From: Avena insularis
Taxonomy: Eukaryota; Streptophyta; Magnoliopsida; Poales; Poaceae
NCBI GenBank assembly: GCA_023614405.1
Contig: CM042688.1
Coordinates: 445,584,028-445,648,027 of the forward strand
DNA: 64,000 bases
Direction of reading: 5' to 3'
A program made the translations under genes and the position numbers. The notes below the pieces were generated by a model. That model ran no database searches. It was not told the origin of the DNA and saw only the letters and a list, made by a program, of their open reading frames with translations. Shown here one piece after another: positions 1-11,625 of this stretch (position 1 is its first letter; each line of letters begins with the position of its first letter).

Positions 1-658
1 CTTTTATTTTCTTGTTACAATGATTTTTCACTTCATCTTGAAAGTCTTTGAACAATTTTCAAATGTTTCATACTTCTTCCTTATTAAGTAAATATATAGA
101 TATATTCACTCAAATTTCTGGAGAAAGCATATGAAGCAAAAATATCCATCGCATATGGCTACACATAATGGACTATATACATCAACATGCATAATATCCA
201 ATAAGTTAGCCATCCGTTCCTCTTTGGCCTATGGACGGAGTTTCAATTATCTCGAGGAAAGTTTCACAAGCGCCAATTGATCAAAATCGAAAGACTCCAA
301 AAATCCATCAACATGGCGTTTCTTCATGTTTAGTTTTCAATATAATTGAAATAGCGATGTCACTTCATAAGTGATCTTCCAATCATTTGTCTTATGACAT
401 TTTAGCAATAATGTTTATGGATGTGATTTCTCCAACTAGACTTGTAAAAGTTCATCCATCCTTTATGGAATACGGTAATTATTTGAACAACCATTGTTCT
501 CGTATTACCGGAACAAAATAACAATTATTAAAACAGATCTTGAAGGATAGGTTTGATGACAACGAAAACACAATAACACTTTATTTGTTTTCGATGAACA
601 TCATCACTTATTCTCTTGCCAGTTAGTTAGGCCGTTGCAGTTCATGAATTATGTTGTT
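1..658 (-). pseudogene. Copia integrase-region remnant (BARE/Angela-like)
   Basis: The minus strand reads as a frame-broken Copia polyprotein. Around 330-250 it gives a pre-integrase stretch resembling KKRHVDGFLESFDFDQ, compared with the family pattern of an H-rich finger followed by DGLL-SFD. Around 235-170 it gives EERMANLLDIMHVDVYSP, matching the start of the Copia integrase core, whose first catalytic Asp follows the LL-IHxDV pattern. Below 170 it gives a stretch matching the integrase core after that point. Several stops and indels make it non-functional. Taking out the element at 659-13218 (TSD TTGTT) joins this segment to 13224 onward, so it is the pol part of the same minus-strand Copia whose PBS and LTR lie at 15.2-16.7 kb. 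The family name is an inference. Confidence 0.7.
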
Positions 659-2283
659 TGATGCACTCGACGATCGACGTAGAGCTCGCTGGGAACCCCA
701 AGAGGAAGGTATGATGAGCACAACAACAAGTTTTCCCTCAATTATGAAACCAAGGTTTAGTCGAACCAGTTGGAGCAAGGAAACACCCCAAAGGTGTTAC
801 TAGCTGAGCTTTGGCAGGGCGCACTACCGGTGCTAGTAGCAACGTGGAGACCTACACAACACAACCACAGAACTTTGTCCCCAACTTGCGATGAGGTTGT
901 CAATCTCACCGTGTTTTGCAGAAAACAAAGGATTAAATGTATCGAATGGAAAGAAGTAAAAGTTTGTAGAAAGTAAACACAAAGCAGTAAACAGTTGCAG
1001 ATTGTATGTAAAGAAGAAGGACCGGGATCCATAGTTCACTAGAGGTGGCTCTCCTTAGATAGAAAACATGCTGGGTGAACAAATTACAGCGGGGCAATTG
1101 ACAAACACCGAGAAAGCAATACATGCATATACTAATCATCTTGACTCCTTTGAGACTTATTGGGCAATACAACATAATACATAGACCGCCATCCAACTGC
1201 ATCTATGACTAATAATCCACCTTCAGGTTATCATCCGAACCCCCTCCAGTATTAAGTTGCAAGCAACAGATTATTGCTTTACGAACTGCGTGTAAGGTAA
1301 ACAATACAATTGTTCTATGAACAAAGGATTGTTGTTTTCTCCCTAGTAGCAACAACACATCTAGTACCTTAGAGATTTCTGTCACTTCCCAGATTACCAG
1401 AGGCATGAACCCACTATCAAGCATAAATACTAACTCTTGGAGTTGCTAGCATCTACTTGGCCAAGATAGCTACTAACAACGGAAAGCATGCAAGATCTCA
1501 AATAACAAAGACATGATAGAATCAATAATCAATCTGAAATAGCATCTCAATATCCATCGGATCCCCACAAACACATGTATGAATTACAAATAGATGATCT
1601 TGATCATGAACGGAGCTCACAAGATCTAAACATGAAAGCACAAAGGAGGAGAAACCAGCTGTAACACCCTCAAATCGGCCCTATGCAAGTTTTAGCCCTT
1701 TCCGCCGAACCCGCATAGAAACGAGTCAAGGACGCCCACCAGGAACTTTCATGCGGGTGGAAACAAAGTAATACTATTACTCAATAGTCCTCGATGGGAC
1801 CCACAGAACAGATATATATACAACAGCGACTCAATGAGTCAAGAATACAGATATACAATACAAAGATCCAAATCACCTTGAAAACGGTACAACGTCCGAG
1901 TACGGACAAGATGCAAATTGGGCTAAGAGCCCTGAAGAATAACCAATGGCGTCCATAACCCTGGCCAGGTCATGCCGGAAGGGTAACCCTGCTAAAGACG
2001 TCGATCACAAACCTGCTAAAACAAAAGGGGTGCCGGCAAAGGGCAAAGGAAAAAGTGGAGCATCGATCGAGGCCAAGACACTCGAGGTTAGAATTCGGCT
2101 CGCCTACATAGGTATGGTGGGATGAAGCGGCAAGACAAATGGCACTAAACAACCTATAGAGACTCGATACAACTGGCGGTTATCAGAGAGGGATAAGAAA
2201 GACCTATTCGGATCCAACCTGAAGCTAACACCAAACAAACCCATCCTGGTATTTCCCCCTCAAGACCAAACGAGGAAGTCGGA

Positions 2284-2625
2284 CCAAGGAACTCACACAG
2301 TTGGTAGTTTTACTCATTCCATTATAGTTGCAAAAATTACTAATCAGATATAGATAGCATGAGTCATCCTGATAGCATAAGTAGCGGGCAGGTTTTATAA
2401 CTATTCCGTTATAGTTTGGAACATTTACTAGTCAGATATAATTGTCCCGAGGAATCCGAAAACCCAGCAGTTGTTGGCACTTTTATCACATTCCATTGGA
2501 GTTGCAATACTTACTAGGCAGGTATAGTATGACACAGATCACCACAGATCCACCAGCTGTTGGCATTTTTAATATCCATTCCGTTATAGTTGAATCTGAT
2601 TACTAGTCATATATTAAGTCAAATT
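2284..2625. repeat. Four degenerate sub-repeats inside the 4.4-kb LTR
   Basis: Four units of roughly 80-100 bp each contain a variant of CATTCC-TTATAGTTG followed by ACTAGTCAGATATA-like sequence (near 2317, 2402, 2493 and 2578). They are diverged from each other. One unit with the same core recurs at 59077-59110 in the related fragment. There is no coding potential. Confidence 0.6.
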
Positions 2626-4009
2626 TATAGCACTACTTTAGTTATGCTTGTCTATGATCGAGATATTGTGCTCCAAGTCGTCCATAACCGTGGACACGGC
2701 TTTCAGAAAGTTTTACCCTGCAGGGGTGCACAAATAGCAACACACACTCGATCAACCTCGGAAAAACCAACTCAAAACCCAACGAGGCATTCACGACAAA
2801 GCGATCACAGGATTCAGAAATATTTCAGGGGCCACCCCACTAAGCTACCCGCAACGGTTGGCTCGTAACGGACCTGTGGTTTGTGTGGACGGCCAGAACG
2901 ACTGGGAACCCGAAAGTGTGACTGGGCTTGTCGATGCAGCGAAAACGTGTAACGTTCCTAAACAGTACAAGTGCTCCACGCACAATCGTAAATAAAGCAG
3001 TAAAACATGGCATAAGTACTGGATAGTAATAAAACCCCAAACTAGCTTGTGGCCCCAAGAAATAGAAATGAATCAAGCTCTGGCTCAGGGGGGTCCATAA
3101 GGCCTCCCGGATGTGGATAGTGCGAAAAATCAAGGAACAGGTATCAAGTACTCGGGGTCCTACGGGACACAAGTGGGAGTGGAAGAACCAAACAACATCT
3201 ATTGCCCACCGATGCCTCTGCATTAGTTATATCTAGCATTTTTAATGGTTGTAATTAAAGTCATGATCATCTCCACCAACAAGCATCTCCACCAAATAAA
3301 CATCTGCCAGCATTCCAACAACTGTGGTACTCGACAACACGAGATCGCACCTGAGCAAGCAACTTCGACTCGCAAGGCCGGCTATCTACCAAACACAGGT
3401 AATAGGAGGTGTCCAAGGCGATATAGAGGCTGCACGGGATATAACTGGGGTACGGAAACTAAAGCATCGCGACACGGATAGCAATAGATCAACAGGAGGA
3501 AATAAAGACTATAAATGCAAAATAGGTAGAAGGGGGTAGATGCTGGCCTGGGAAACACTGCCGAAGGTTCATATCCGGAGAACTTGTCGATACTCGCATC
3601 CACTCATCGTCCTAATCCGCGAAGAAGCAAAGCACTAGAAGAAACACCGGATGCAATATTTAATACTATGGCAAAAGATCCGGCATGATTATGATATGAT
3701 GCAGATGCGGTGCAATTAGGCAATATTAAGCTGTCCCGACAATTAATTAATAGGTTCGAGTTATTTATCTACCCCGCAAATTAAGTGTTGGATTAACAGG
3801 GCGAAACATGGCATCGGTTCGCTACACCAATTTAAATGGAGTCCGGAATAAGACAACGATATCCCGCAGATGGACTCCATATTTAATTCAGGTGAATCGC
3901 CTAAATACCCCCAAAAACCACAATACGTATGCGAGTATGAACAATTTAATATGCAACAAGTTTGTATTTCATTTATAAAATAGGGGCGCAGAAAGGGGTC
4001 ACACATTAG

Positions 4010-4640
4010 GAGTCGAAGATCTTGGTTTCCGAGGGTCCGGGGTCCGACAGGGGCTCAGGGTTCGACGGGATCGGCGAGGTTCGGATACAAGAGGAGAACT
4101 TGTCGTGTCGTGACGGAGAACTTGGTTTCCAACGGTCGATCTTGCCGCTGACGACGAACTTGAGTGGATCGGGTACCGGGGGTCTTGGGATCCGTGGAGT
4201 AGATCTTGTCGCACGGTGCCCACAAAGTAGATCTTGTTGTTCTGTGTGGATCTTGTCGTCACGAACATCTTGTCGGGTCCTCGGATCAGATCGGTCTTGG
4301 CGTTCGGGATGAAGATCTTGGCATTCCGCGGCAAAGTGCTTGTCGTACCGGGATGAAGACCTTGGGGTGCCATCTCGATCATCGGTCAACTCGTTGGAAG
4401 TAGAACTTGGCATCCGACTCCCGGGCATCGGTGTGGGAAGGCGGTCTTGTCGTACCGGGGTCTCGGCATCCTCGAATTCCGATTGAAGATCTTGGCGTTT
4501 TCGACCGGTCTTCGGGGTCGCGTAGTAGACCTTGTGGTTCCACATCGAAGATCTTGGGGTTCCCGCGGCGAAGGTCTTGGCGGAACACGAACATCTGGTC
4601 ACCGAGATTGTGGCACTCACTTGGCATCAAAAACATATCT
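4010..4640. repeat. Degenerate GATCTTG/CTTGTCG-periodic array
   Basis: Over about 630 bp a short word (GATCTTGG, GAACTTGTCG, GTCTTGGCG and relatives) returns roughly every 20-40 bp, about two dozen times. The stretch is open in several frames on both strands, which reflects repetition and lack of AT-rich stops rather than coding. Confidence 0.6.
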
Positions 4641-4739
4641 CATCCACTATACACAGTACCGTACTACCATCTTACCAAACTTTCACCAGAAGACCATCCG
4701 TAGGAAAACACCCTGCAGACAGACGACGATGCTGAAGGG

Positions 4740-5700
4740 CACAGGCTAGCAAGGTTCCAGGACTTGCGGATGCACGACGCGAGGGGGACGGCCTTGGCGG
4801 TCCATGGCAGGTTCTGGGGATGCAAAAGGGCAAGCCGAAGTTGAACGATCTCCGGGTCGAGGACACGCAGGCGAGCGGGCTGACGAGGCTGCAGGGCTCG
4901 ACGACGGCGGGAGCAGACGAGGCCAGGAGGGGCTCGGGCGAGGAACTCACGGCGAGCAGCATGGCATGGAACAGGGGCGGCGCAGCAAGGAAAACGGTGG
5001 CGTGGCCGGGGCGGGCGCGCGGTCGACCGCGGGCGGTGGAGCGCGGGATGCCACGCGGTGAGGGCGCTCGCTGGCGGCGCTAGGTCGGGTGGAGGCGAGG
5101 AAGGCGGCGATGGGGTCGCGGCAGGGGGCACACGGATGCGGGGGCGGGCGAACTCACGTCGGAGAGGGGAGGCGGCAGAGGTTGAGGAGGGCGACCGGCG
5201 AGCAGGCCGAGGCTCGGTGGCGGCGGCGGTCGGAGCCGAGCAGGCGACGGTGGCGGAGATGCAGGAAGAGCGGGGCCGCGAGATGAGGTGGGCGAGGGAG
5301 CGGAGTGCGGACGGGGGAGACGGGAGGCCGCGGCGTGGCTCCGGCGGGCGGCGTCGTGGGGCTCGCGTGGAGGAAGGCAGAGGGAGCACGATCGTCAGCG
5401 GGGATTGCGGGGCGCCCGCGGGCAAGGTAGCAGAGGAGGGAGCGGGGTGGCTCGGGGAACGTGGCAGGGCGACATGGGGTATGTCCGCTGGCGGGATGGG
5501 GCCCAGGGTAGGTGGATCAAGCGGCAGGTGTGTGGGGCACGTGGGGACTGGGGTAGGTTTGGCTAGGTGTGGGAAGGGAGTAGGTGGTGGCTGGGTGGGA
5601 CCAGCGGGGCTGAGGTGGCGACATGGAATTGGAGGGAGGGTTGGGCCAGGTGAGGTGGCGACCGGTGATTGGCTGGGGTGAGGTGGCTAGGGATGGGTAG
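4740..5700. other. GC/CpG-rich LTR segment, no gene
   Basis: This segment is strongly G-rich on the + strand, with overlapping open frames on both strands (for example 4664-5425 minus and 5058-5681 plus). No frame shows domain structure or balanced composition. It corresponds in position to the CpG-rich promoter-proximal part of long Gypsy LTRs. I see no TATA box that I would defend. Confidence 0.55.
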
Positions 5701-6677
5701 ATTAGAATTAGGTAGGAAAAGGTTTGGGGTAGCTCTGGTTTAGATAGGGTTTTATCTGGAGGTGGCCGGCTGGGCTTTCGGGCCTGGCTGGCTGCCTCCC
5801 AAAAATAAAATAAATATTTTATTATTTAAAACGGGGCTTTTGCAAACCGTTGGTAGACGAAACAAAATATTCCGGAGACCCGGGATTTAATTTGAAATCA
5901 AGACGGGGCGTTTAGAAAACAAAAACAGGCTTTTCGAAAATAGTTTTATGCAAACAAATGCAATATGACATGACGATGCTCAAATGCAATGTGGCATGAT
6001 GACATGAGCATGCGGTCATGATGATGCAATGCACAAAAATAACGCGATTTTCTAGTAGTGGTTTTTGCGGGGCGCCACACCAGCCATCTAGCTACTACAT
6101 GGATCCGTAGTCCAAGGATGAACTACTCACGCATCACACCGGAGGCTTGCATGGTGATGAAGAAGGCTTCCAGGGTGAATTCCCCTCTTTGGCAGGGTGC
6201 CGGGAAGAGCTTCAGATCCCTCCCGATCTAGGGATGGAGATGACGGCAGCTATAGACTCTTTCGTGGATTTTTGATTGGGTACCTAGGGTTTTCGCCCCG
6301 AGGGCACCTTATAGGCGGAAGGAGGGGCCGAGGGGGTGCTGGGGTCGACCAGACCACCCCTGGCACGGGCCAGGCCTGGCCGCGTGACCAGGTGGTGTGG
6401 CCAGCCCCAGCCCTTCTCCGTCTCGTATTCTGGCACTTGATCCCTTCTGGAAAATAGGCACTTTGGCTTTTGTCCCGTCCAATTCCGAGAATATTCATTT
6501 TCTGACTTTCCTGGAACCAAAAACAGCAGAAAACAGGCAGCTGGCACTGTGGCTCTTGTTAATAGGTTAGTCCAAGAAATCATAATAAAAGTACCCCAAT
6601 GTTGGAACAAAACACAAGAAAGTGGATACAACCAAGCATGGAACATCAAAAATTATAGATACATTCGCAATGTATCA

Positions 6678-6711
6678 ACATCCCCAAGCTTAACTCCTGC
6701 TCGTCCTCGAG
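6678..6711 (-). other. Polypurine tract of the minus-strand gag-only element
   Basis: On the minus strand the sequence ends AAGCTTGGGGATGT directly against the 3' LTR, preceded by a GAGGACGAGCAGGAGTT purine run. This is the expected position and composition for the plus-strand primer. The sister copy has the same tract at 46511-46543. Confidence 0.8.
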
Positions 6712-9396
6712 TAGGTAAGTGATAAAAAGAATAATTTTTGAGGTGACATGCACCATCAAAGACTTGATCAAAGTATTTGCAAAACATTCAAGGCTGGGAT
6801 CAAAGTACTTCATCATAACATGAAAGACAAAGTTCTAGCAATAAGCAAAGAAACTATGCCGCAACATGAAAAGGCACAAACAAAAGATTCATGAATAACA
6901 TGCTTTGCAAGACGTTTGTTTGTTTCACATAAACAAAACATAGCATAAAAGTATTCAGCTTGTCCCTCAATAGAGTAGCAAATATAAATGCATGGGACAC
7001 CTTCAAAGTTCATAAGAGTGACTACATACAATAGTTTCAAACAAGCAATAACAAGTTATGCATCAATCAACTAGTCTTGGGACAATGCACATAGAACTAA
7101 GAATGGCCACTATGCTCTCAAAGTAGTGCATAAAGATAGAAGGTGGAGACTCAATATAATGGTGGAAGAAAGGCCTTTTGTAAAAGGAAGTAGGGATTCA
7201 AGTCTCATAAAGAGCTTCCAAAAATTATGGTACTTGTAGCTTTCAGCTCTCATTGCCCCTATCATAAGCATCTTGAAGGTGATTAAGGTTAAAGTGACAC
7301 AACTAAGAGGATATGCTTGACAAGTTATAAACCGAAATCTCATGCCCCTTACTTACGAAGACTGATCCTCATGCTACTCAACTTCAGTCATTGTAAGTAT
7401 ATGTGTATCATTAAGAACCGCCAATAGGGTACCCCTTGCACATGATACGGGAGCTTTCCCATAATCAAAATGACAAGGCAAGCAGACAATGAGCATCTCA
7501 GCGATCTTTTTATTTGCTATTTTGCATAGGTTTTTATTGAGGATGCTTCATAGAGTGCTCATTATGGTGATGCTGCAAGTTTCCACCATGATTAGGCATG
7601 GCTTAGGCTAGCGGCCCAGGCGTTTCTCTAACACACATACAAACTCCATGATCATACAAGTTCCACATTTATTTCACAATCCGGGATCCGTAAGCAAAAG
7701 AACATAATATCAGCGGGTACAAAGTACAAGTGCAATGTTGAAAGCGTTCCCCATGAAACATGGTTCTGCTAATTTCAACTTATAAAGCGCAAGCATATCA
7801 TAACAAAGAAGGACCCAATGGTTCAAGTTTATTAGAGGCAAAAAAGTAAAGTGTGCCATCAAGTTCGTGAGAGCTTTAATCACTAGTTTTCTCATAACAA
7901 GTGAAAGGTAGACAAAAGCATGAATATACTTGGAATAGCATAAGCTAGTAGGTAGGTATGGTGGACTCTTTGGAATAACTTGGTTTAGGGAGTTGGATGC
8001 ATGAGTGGAACTCATACTTTGTGGTGGAGGCTAGCAAAAGACTGGGAGCGACAAACTAAGAGAGCAATAATGGCCATAATCATGCAGAGCGACAAAACAT
8101 CATTTATCAAAGTATAAAGTGATACTACAAGTTGAAAACTAAAGGATTATAAAGGCTATGGTGACTTGAGATAGTCATAACATGGTCAGAGCATGTGCCA
8201 AGTCAACCCAAATAAAGCATCAAAGGAGAATACCACTATACTATGCTTTAATATGCAAAAACAACGCATGATTCATCCAAGGCACATTAAGCAATCTCAA
8301 TTGTTTATAACAAGTCATGCTACAGCAAAGAATACTAAGCATAAATACAAAACAATATCAAGCATGGCATGACAAAGCATAGCCACAGTCAAAAACGAGC
8401 TCTTTTTACCACAAAAGTATGCACTTTCCTACTCTTTTCCAAACCAAACCAAACTATTTGCAAACCAAAGTATGAAAGAGGGGGTCGAACCAACTTATTC
8501 AGAGAACTAAACAAAACAAGCAAACTAAAAACCAAAACAAAAACGAAAAAGAAGACGCTCCAAGAAAAACACAACTGTGCATGAAACAATAAAAATGAAG
8601 CGTTTGGAAGAAACCTGGGATTTTTATTAAGGAAGAAGGGGATGCCTTGGGCATCCCCAAGCTTTGAAGCTTGTACTTCTTGGATATTTCTTAGGGTGAC
8701 ACGCGTGGCATACCCAAGCTTGAGCTTTAGTCCATCCTTCATCTCGTTACTCATTTCTTCCATACACCTGAAAATTTTCCTTCATACAAAACTTCACACA
8801 ATCTCATTAGCAACATTAGTGCACTTAAGATAAATAAGTCTCAAGGTTCAGTTCTAACACCAAATAAACTTCCATTAGAACACTAGCTACTGTAGCACTT
8901 CCCTCAAAAAGCTCAATTCCCCAAAAGAACTCAAGAAGGAACCAACAAGAAGTAAATGCAGAAAATGGCAGAAATCTGTCAAAACAGACCAGCAGGTAAA
9001 GGCGAATTTTTTCGAAGACCTTATGTTCCTCAAATCAAAAAGTGTTGAACTAACAAAAGTTAGATAACAACCTGGGGCAGAAGAAAAAAAATTACAGCTC
9101 AATCCGACATACAGAGCTCTCTCAGGAATTTTTACGGTGAAGCACAGAAATCTGTTTCGGGACAGCAACTTTCCCAATCATTACTTCACTCTCATTAGAG
9201 GTTACTCTTGGCACAAAAAGCAAATAAAAATGATAAGGAGAGGTTATTACAGAGGTAATAACTTCCAAGACTCATCTAAAACTCTTGGGTTATCTCCCAA
9301 TAAGTACTTTTCTTTAACGCCTTTAAGTTAGGCATAAGAAGCAAAGAAAGAATCAAGTGTTCTCAAATGAAGAAGCATTAAGACCAAATTTTGTTT
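6712..9396 (-). other. 2.7-kb non-coding interior between protease and PPT
   Basis: No RT, RNase H, integrase or envelope-type domain can be read here. The region aligns, in inverse orientation, with 28862-29741 plus 44715-46510 of the sister element, so it is a conserved part of the family rather than random sequence. The only partly shared reading frame (7710-8015 minus; compare 45094-45417 plus) is hydrophobic and frame-broken, and I do not call it a gene. It contains the hairpin and PPT-like copies listed separately. Confidence 0.65.
8638..8658. repeat. Perfect 9-bp inverted repeat next to PPT-like motif
   Basis: GGGGATGCC, loop TTG, then GGCATCCCC forms a perfect stem. The sister element has the same structure at 29557-29577 with one mismatch. 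It overlaps one of two internal copies of the polypurine-tract core AAGCTTGGGGATG (minus strand, 8650-8664 and a variant at 8707-8721). Confidence 0.75.
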
Positions 9397-11369
9397 TCAT
9401 AGGAGAAGCAAAAGAAATCTTTTCTCTCTTTTAGGGAAGTGTTCTATACCTTTCTTGAGTGGGAGTTGATATTTAATGGTGCCTTCCTTCATATCAATGA
9501 TGGCACCAACAGTTCTAAGAAAAGGTCTTCCCAAAGTAATTGGACAAGAAGCATTGTATTCAACATCCAAAACACATAAATCAACGGGGACATAGCAATC
9601 ATTAACCATAATAAGGACATCATTAAGACTCCCCATGAGTTTATTTTTAGCATTAGCATCAAGTGGGACATTCAAATAGCAATCTTCAAGAGGAGGCAAA
9701 TCAAGCATATCATAAATCCTTCTAGGCATAATAGAAACAATACTATCAAGATCACATAAAGCTCTGAAATCAAAGTCATTCACTTTCATATTAATGATGG
9801 GTTCCCAACCATCTTCTTGTTTTATAGGAATAGAAGCTTTATGTTTCATCTTTTCTTCTTTAATCTTTATGAGAGCATCGGTAATGTGTTTTGTAAAAGC
9901 CATGTTCATAGCACTAGCATTAGGACTTTTAGCAAGCTTTTGTAGGAACTTAATAACTTCAGAGATATTGCAACCATCAAGATCAAAATCAACTTTATCA
10001 TCTAAAGTAGTAGAACTATTACTAGCCTCAACACTAGTGGTGGTAATAGTAGAAACACTAATGTTTCTAGCAATTTCATCTTCTCTTTCTCACTTAGCAT
10101 GTAATTCAGCTAATAGTCTAACATTTTCATCAATTCTTACTTGTATGGCATTAGTAGCTACAAACGGATTGTCATTAGTTTCAGGTTTAGCAGCCATTTT
10201 ATTAATCAATGAAGATTGAGCTTGAGATAGAGATGATATATTTCTTTCAGCATTAGAGAGTTTCAATTGTAAACCAGGAATTTCCCTATTTAGACTCTCA
10301 AGTTGATGGCTAATGTTCTTCAAAATGATAGATTGTTCCTCCATAGTTTTAGTAAATAGCTTATTTTGCTCATATTGCATTTGCATGAAGTTTTTAGTGG
10401 CTCTTTCAACTTCTAAAATTCTTCCTTCACTAGGTAATTCAGATTTACCATTATAGCCATAAGTAGTATTAGGAGGATGTTGTTACCAAAATTGTTCCTA
10501 TAAGCATTATTACCATAAGCATTGTTGCCAAAGTTGTTATTTCTTATGAAGTTCACATCAACTTGCTCTTCTTGAGCAACCAAAGAGGCTAAAGGAACAT
10601 TATTTGGATCAATATGGGCTTTCCCATTAACAAGCATAGACATAATAATATCGATCTTATCACTCAAGGAGGAGGTTTCCTCAACAGAATTTACCTTCTT
10701 ACCTTGTGGAGCTCTCTCAGTATGCCATTCAGAATAATTAACCATCATATTATCCCATAGTTTTGTTGCAGCACCCAAAGTGATGGTCATAAAGGTACCT
10801 CCAACAGCTGAATCCAATAGGTTCTTTGAAGAATAGTTCAATCCTGCATAAAAAGTTTGGATGATCATCCAAGCAGTCAGTCCATGAGTGGGACAATTCT
10901 TTACCAAAGATTTCATTCTTTCCCAAGCTTGAGCAACATGCTCATTATCAAGTTGTTTAAACTTCATTATTTCACTTCTCATGGATATAATCTTAGCAGG
11001 AGGAGAGTATTTTCCAATAAAAGCATATTTGCATTTAGTCCAAGAATCAATACTATTCCTAGTTAAGGAATTCAACCATTCTTTAGCTTTTCCTCTCAAA
11101 GAGAAAGGAAACAATTTCATCTTAATAATATCACCATCTATATCCCTATGCTTTTGCATCTCACAAAGTTCAACAAAGTTATTTAGATGGGAAGCAGCAT
11201 GTTCATTACCAATACCAGAAAATTGTTCTCTCATAACAAGATTGAGCAAAGTAGGTTTTATCTCAAAGAAAGTATTTTCAGCCACAGGTGGAGCAATAGG
11301 AGTGCTCATAAAATCATCGTTGTTGGTGCTAGTGAAGTCACACAACTTAGTGTTTTCAAGAGTAGTCAT
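9397..11369 (-). pseudogene. gag-protease of the minus-strand gag-only element (frameshift plus stop)
   Basis: Start chosen at the ATG for MTTLENTKL (11369), because the sister element begins with the same residues and the upstream extension is not shared. The first 290 residues are a retrotransposon Gag core (motifs LFPFSLRGKAKEWL, FYAGLNYSSK). An N/G/Y-rich tail follows, then a coiled-coil-like segment with LSNAERNISSL. The C-terminal part is an aspartic-protease-like fold with ALCDLDSIVSIMP, where the family active site is normally D-L/T-G-A, and TLGRPFLRTVGA. Breaks: a frameshift near 10480 and an in-frame TGA at 10090 where the sister has Trp (TGG). The reading frame also differs from the sister at the very end. 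Gag would assemble the particle. Because of the breaks this copy is inactive. Confidence 0.85.
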
Positions 11370-11534
11370 TTTTTTTGGGTTTTCAAATAAGAAAGCAAAC
11401 AAGTAAAACTAATTTTTTTGTGTTTTTTGAAGAACAAAACAAGCAAACAAAGCAAAAAGAAATTAAGCAAAACAAAAACAACAAAGTAAAGAGATTGGTT
11501 ATGAGGGACTCCCCTTGTGACGATGTCCTTGACT

Positions 11535-11615
11535 CCCCGGCAACGGCGCCAGAAAATATCTGGTGTGGTGTTGACGTGGGAGTTTCTTCTTCTTCGTTCC
11601 CCGGCAACGGCGCCA
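11535..11615 (-). other. Duplicated primer-binding site
   Basis: The minus-strand motif TGGCGCCGTTGCCGGGG, of the type complementary to the 3' end of tRNA-Asp, occurs at 11599-11615 (10 bp inside the LTR, the normal spacing) and again, identical, at 11535-11551. The 64-bp unit lies in direct tandem and includes flanking ATTTTC. The sister element has a single, diverged PBS at 26787-26804. Confidence 0.8.
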
Positions 11616-11625
11616 GAAAATAGCT

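Larger units (their letters stand above)
1660..6079 (-). mobile_element. 4.4-kb solo LTR (Gypsy-type), TSD CCAGC
   Basis: The insert begins TGTAACACCC and ends GCGCCACA on the + strand and is flanked by CCAGC at 1655-1659 and 6080-6084. The uninterrupted site is visible in the partner LTR near 12620-12640. There is no PBS, polypurine tract or coding domain inside, and no internal LTR pair, so a solo LTR left by LTR-LTR recombination is the simplest reading. The minus orientation is supported because the minus strand ends GGGTGTTACA, like the ends of the chromovirus LTRs here, and because a motif shared with those LTRs at 2672-2706 reads in sense on the minus strand. Related sequence recurs at 58.4-59.85 kb. 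A non-autonomous element with undetected short LTRs is the alternative. Confidence 0.8.
659..6677 (-). repeat. 3' LTR of the minus-strand gag-only element (split by a solo LTR)
   Basis: Its + strand begins TGATGCACTCGACG and ends GCAATGTATCA, and it aligns throughout with 11626-13218. Without the 4,420-bp insert and the repeated CCAGC it is about 1,594 bp, against 1,593 bp for its partner. The few scattered differences indicate an insertion that is not very recent. ORFs in it are not conserved coding. Confidence 0.9.

Noticed and set aside
757..1032. Minus-strand frame repeated at 11724-11999 and, in other copies, 26396-26680 and 47756-48040
   Set aside because: Lies in LTRs of the gag-only elements; similarity follows from LTR homology, no coding features.
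3999..4620. Overlapping frames in the GATCTTG array considered as a repeat protein
   Set aside because: Open in several frames on both strands at once, as expected for a degenerate DNA repeat.
4664..5425. Long open frames on both strands (253 aa minus, 207 aa at 5058-5681 plus)
   Set aside because: GC-rich LTR sequence; biased composition (Pro/Arg/Ala or Gly/Arg), no domains, inside a solo LTR with clear TSD.
7710..8015. Hydrophobic minus-strand frame in the gag-only element, considered as an envelope remnant
   Set aside because: Only partly open in the sister (45094-45417), no signal or fusion-type features; conserved because the elements are related.
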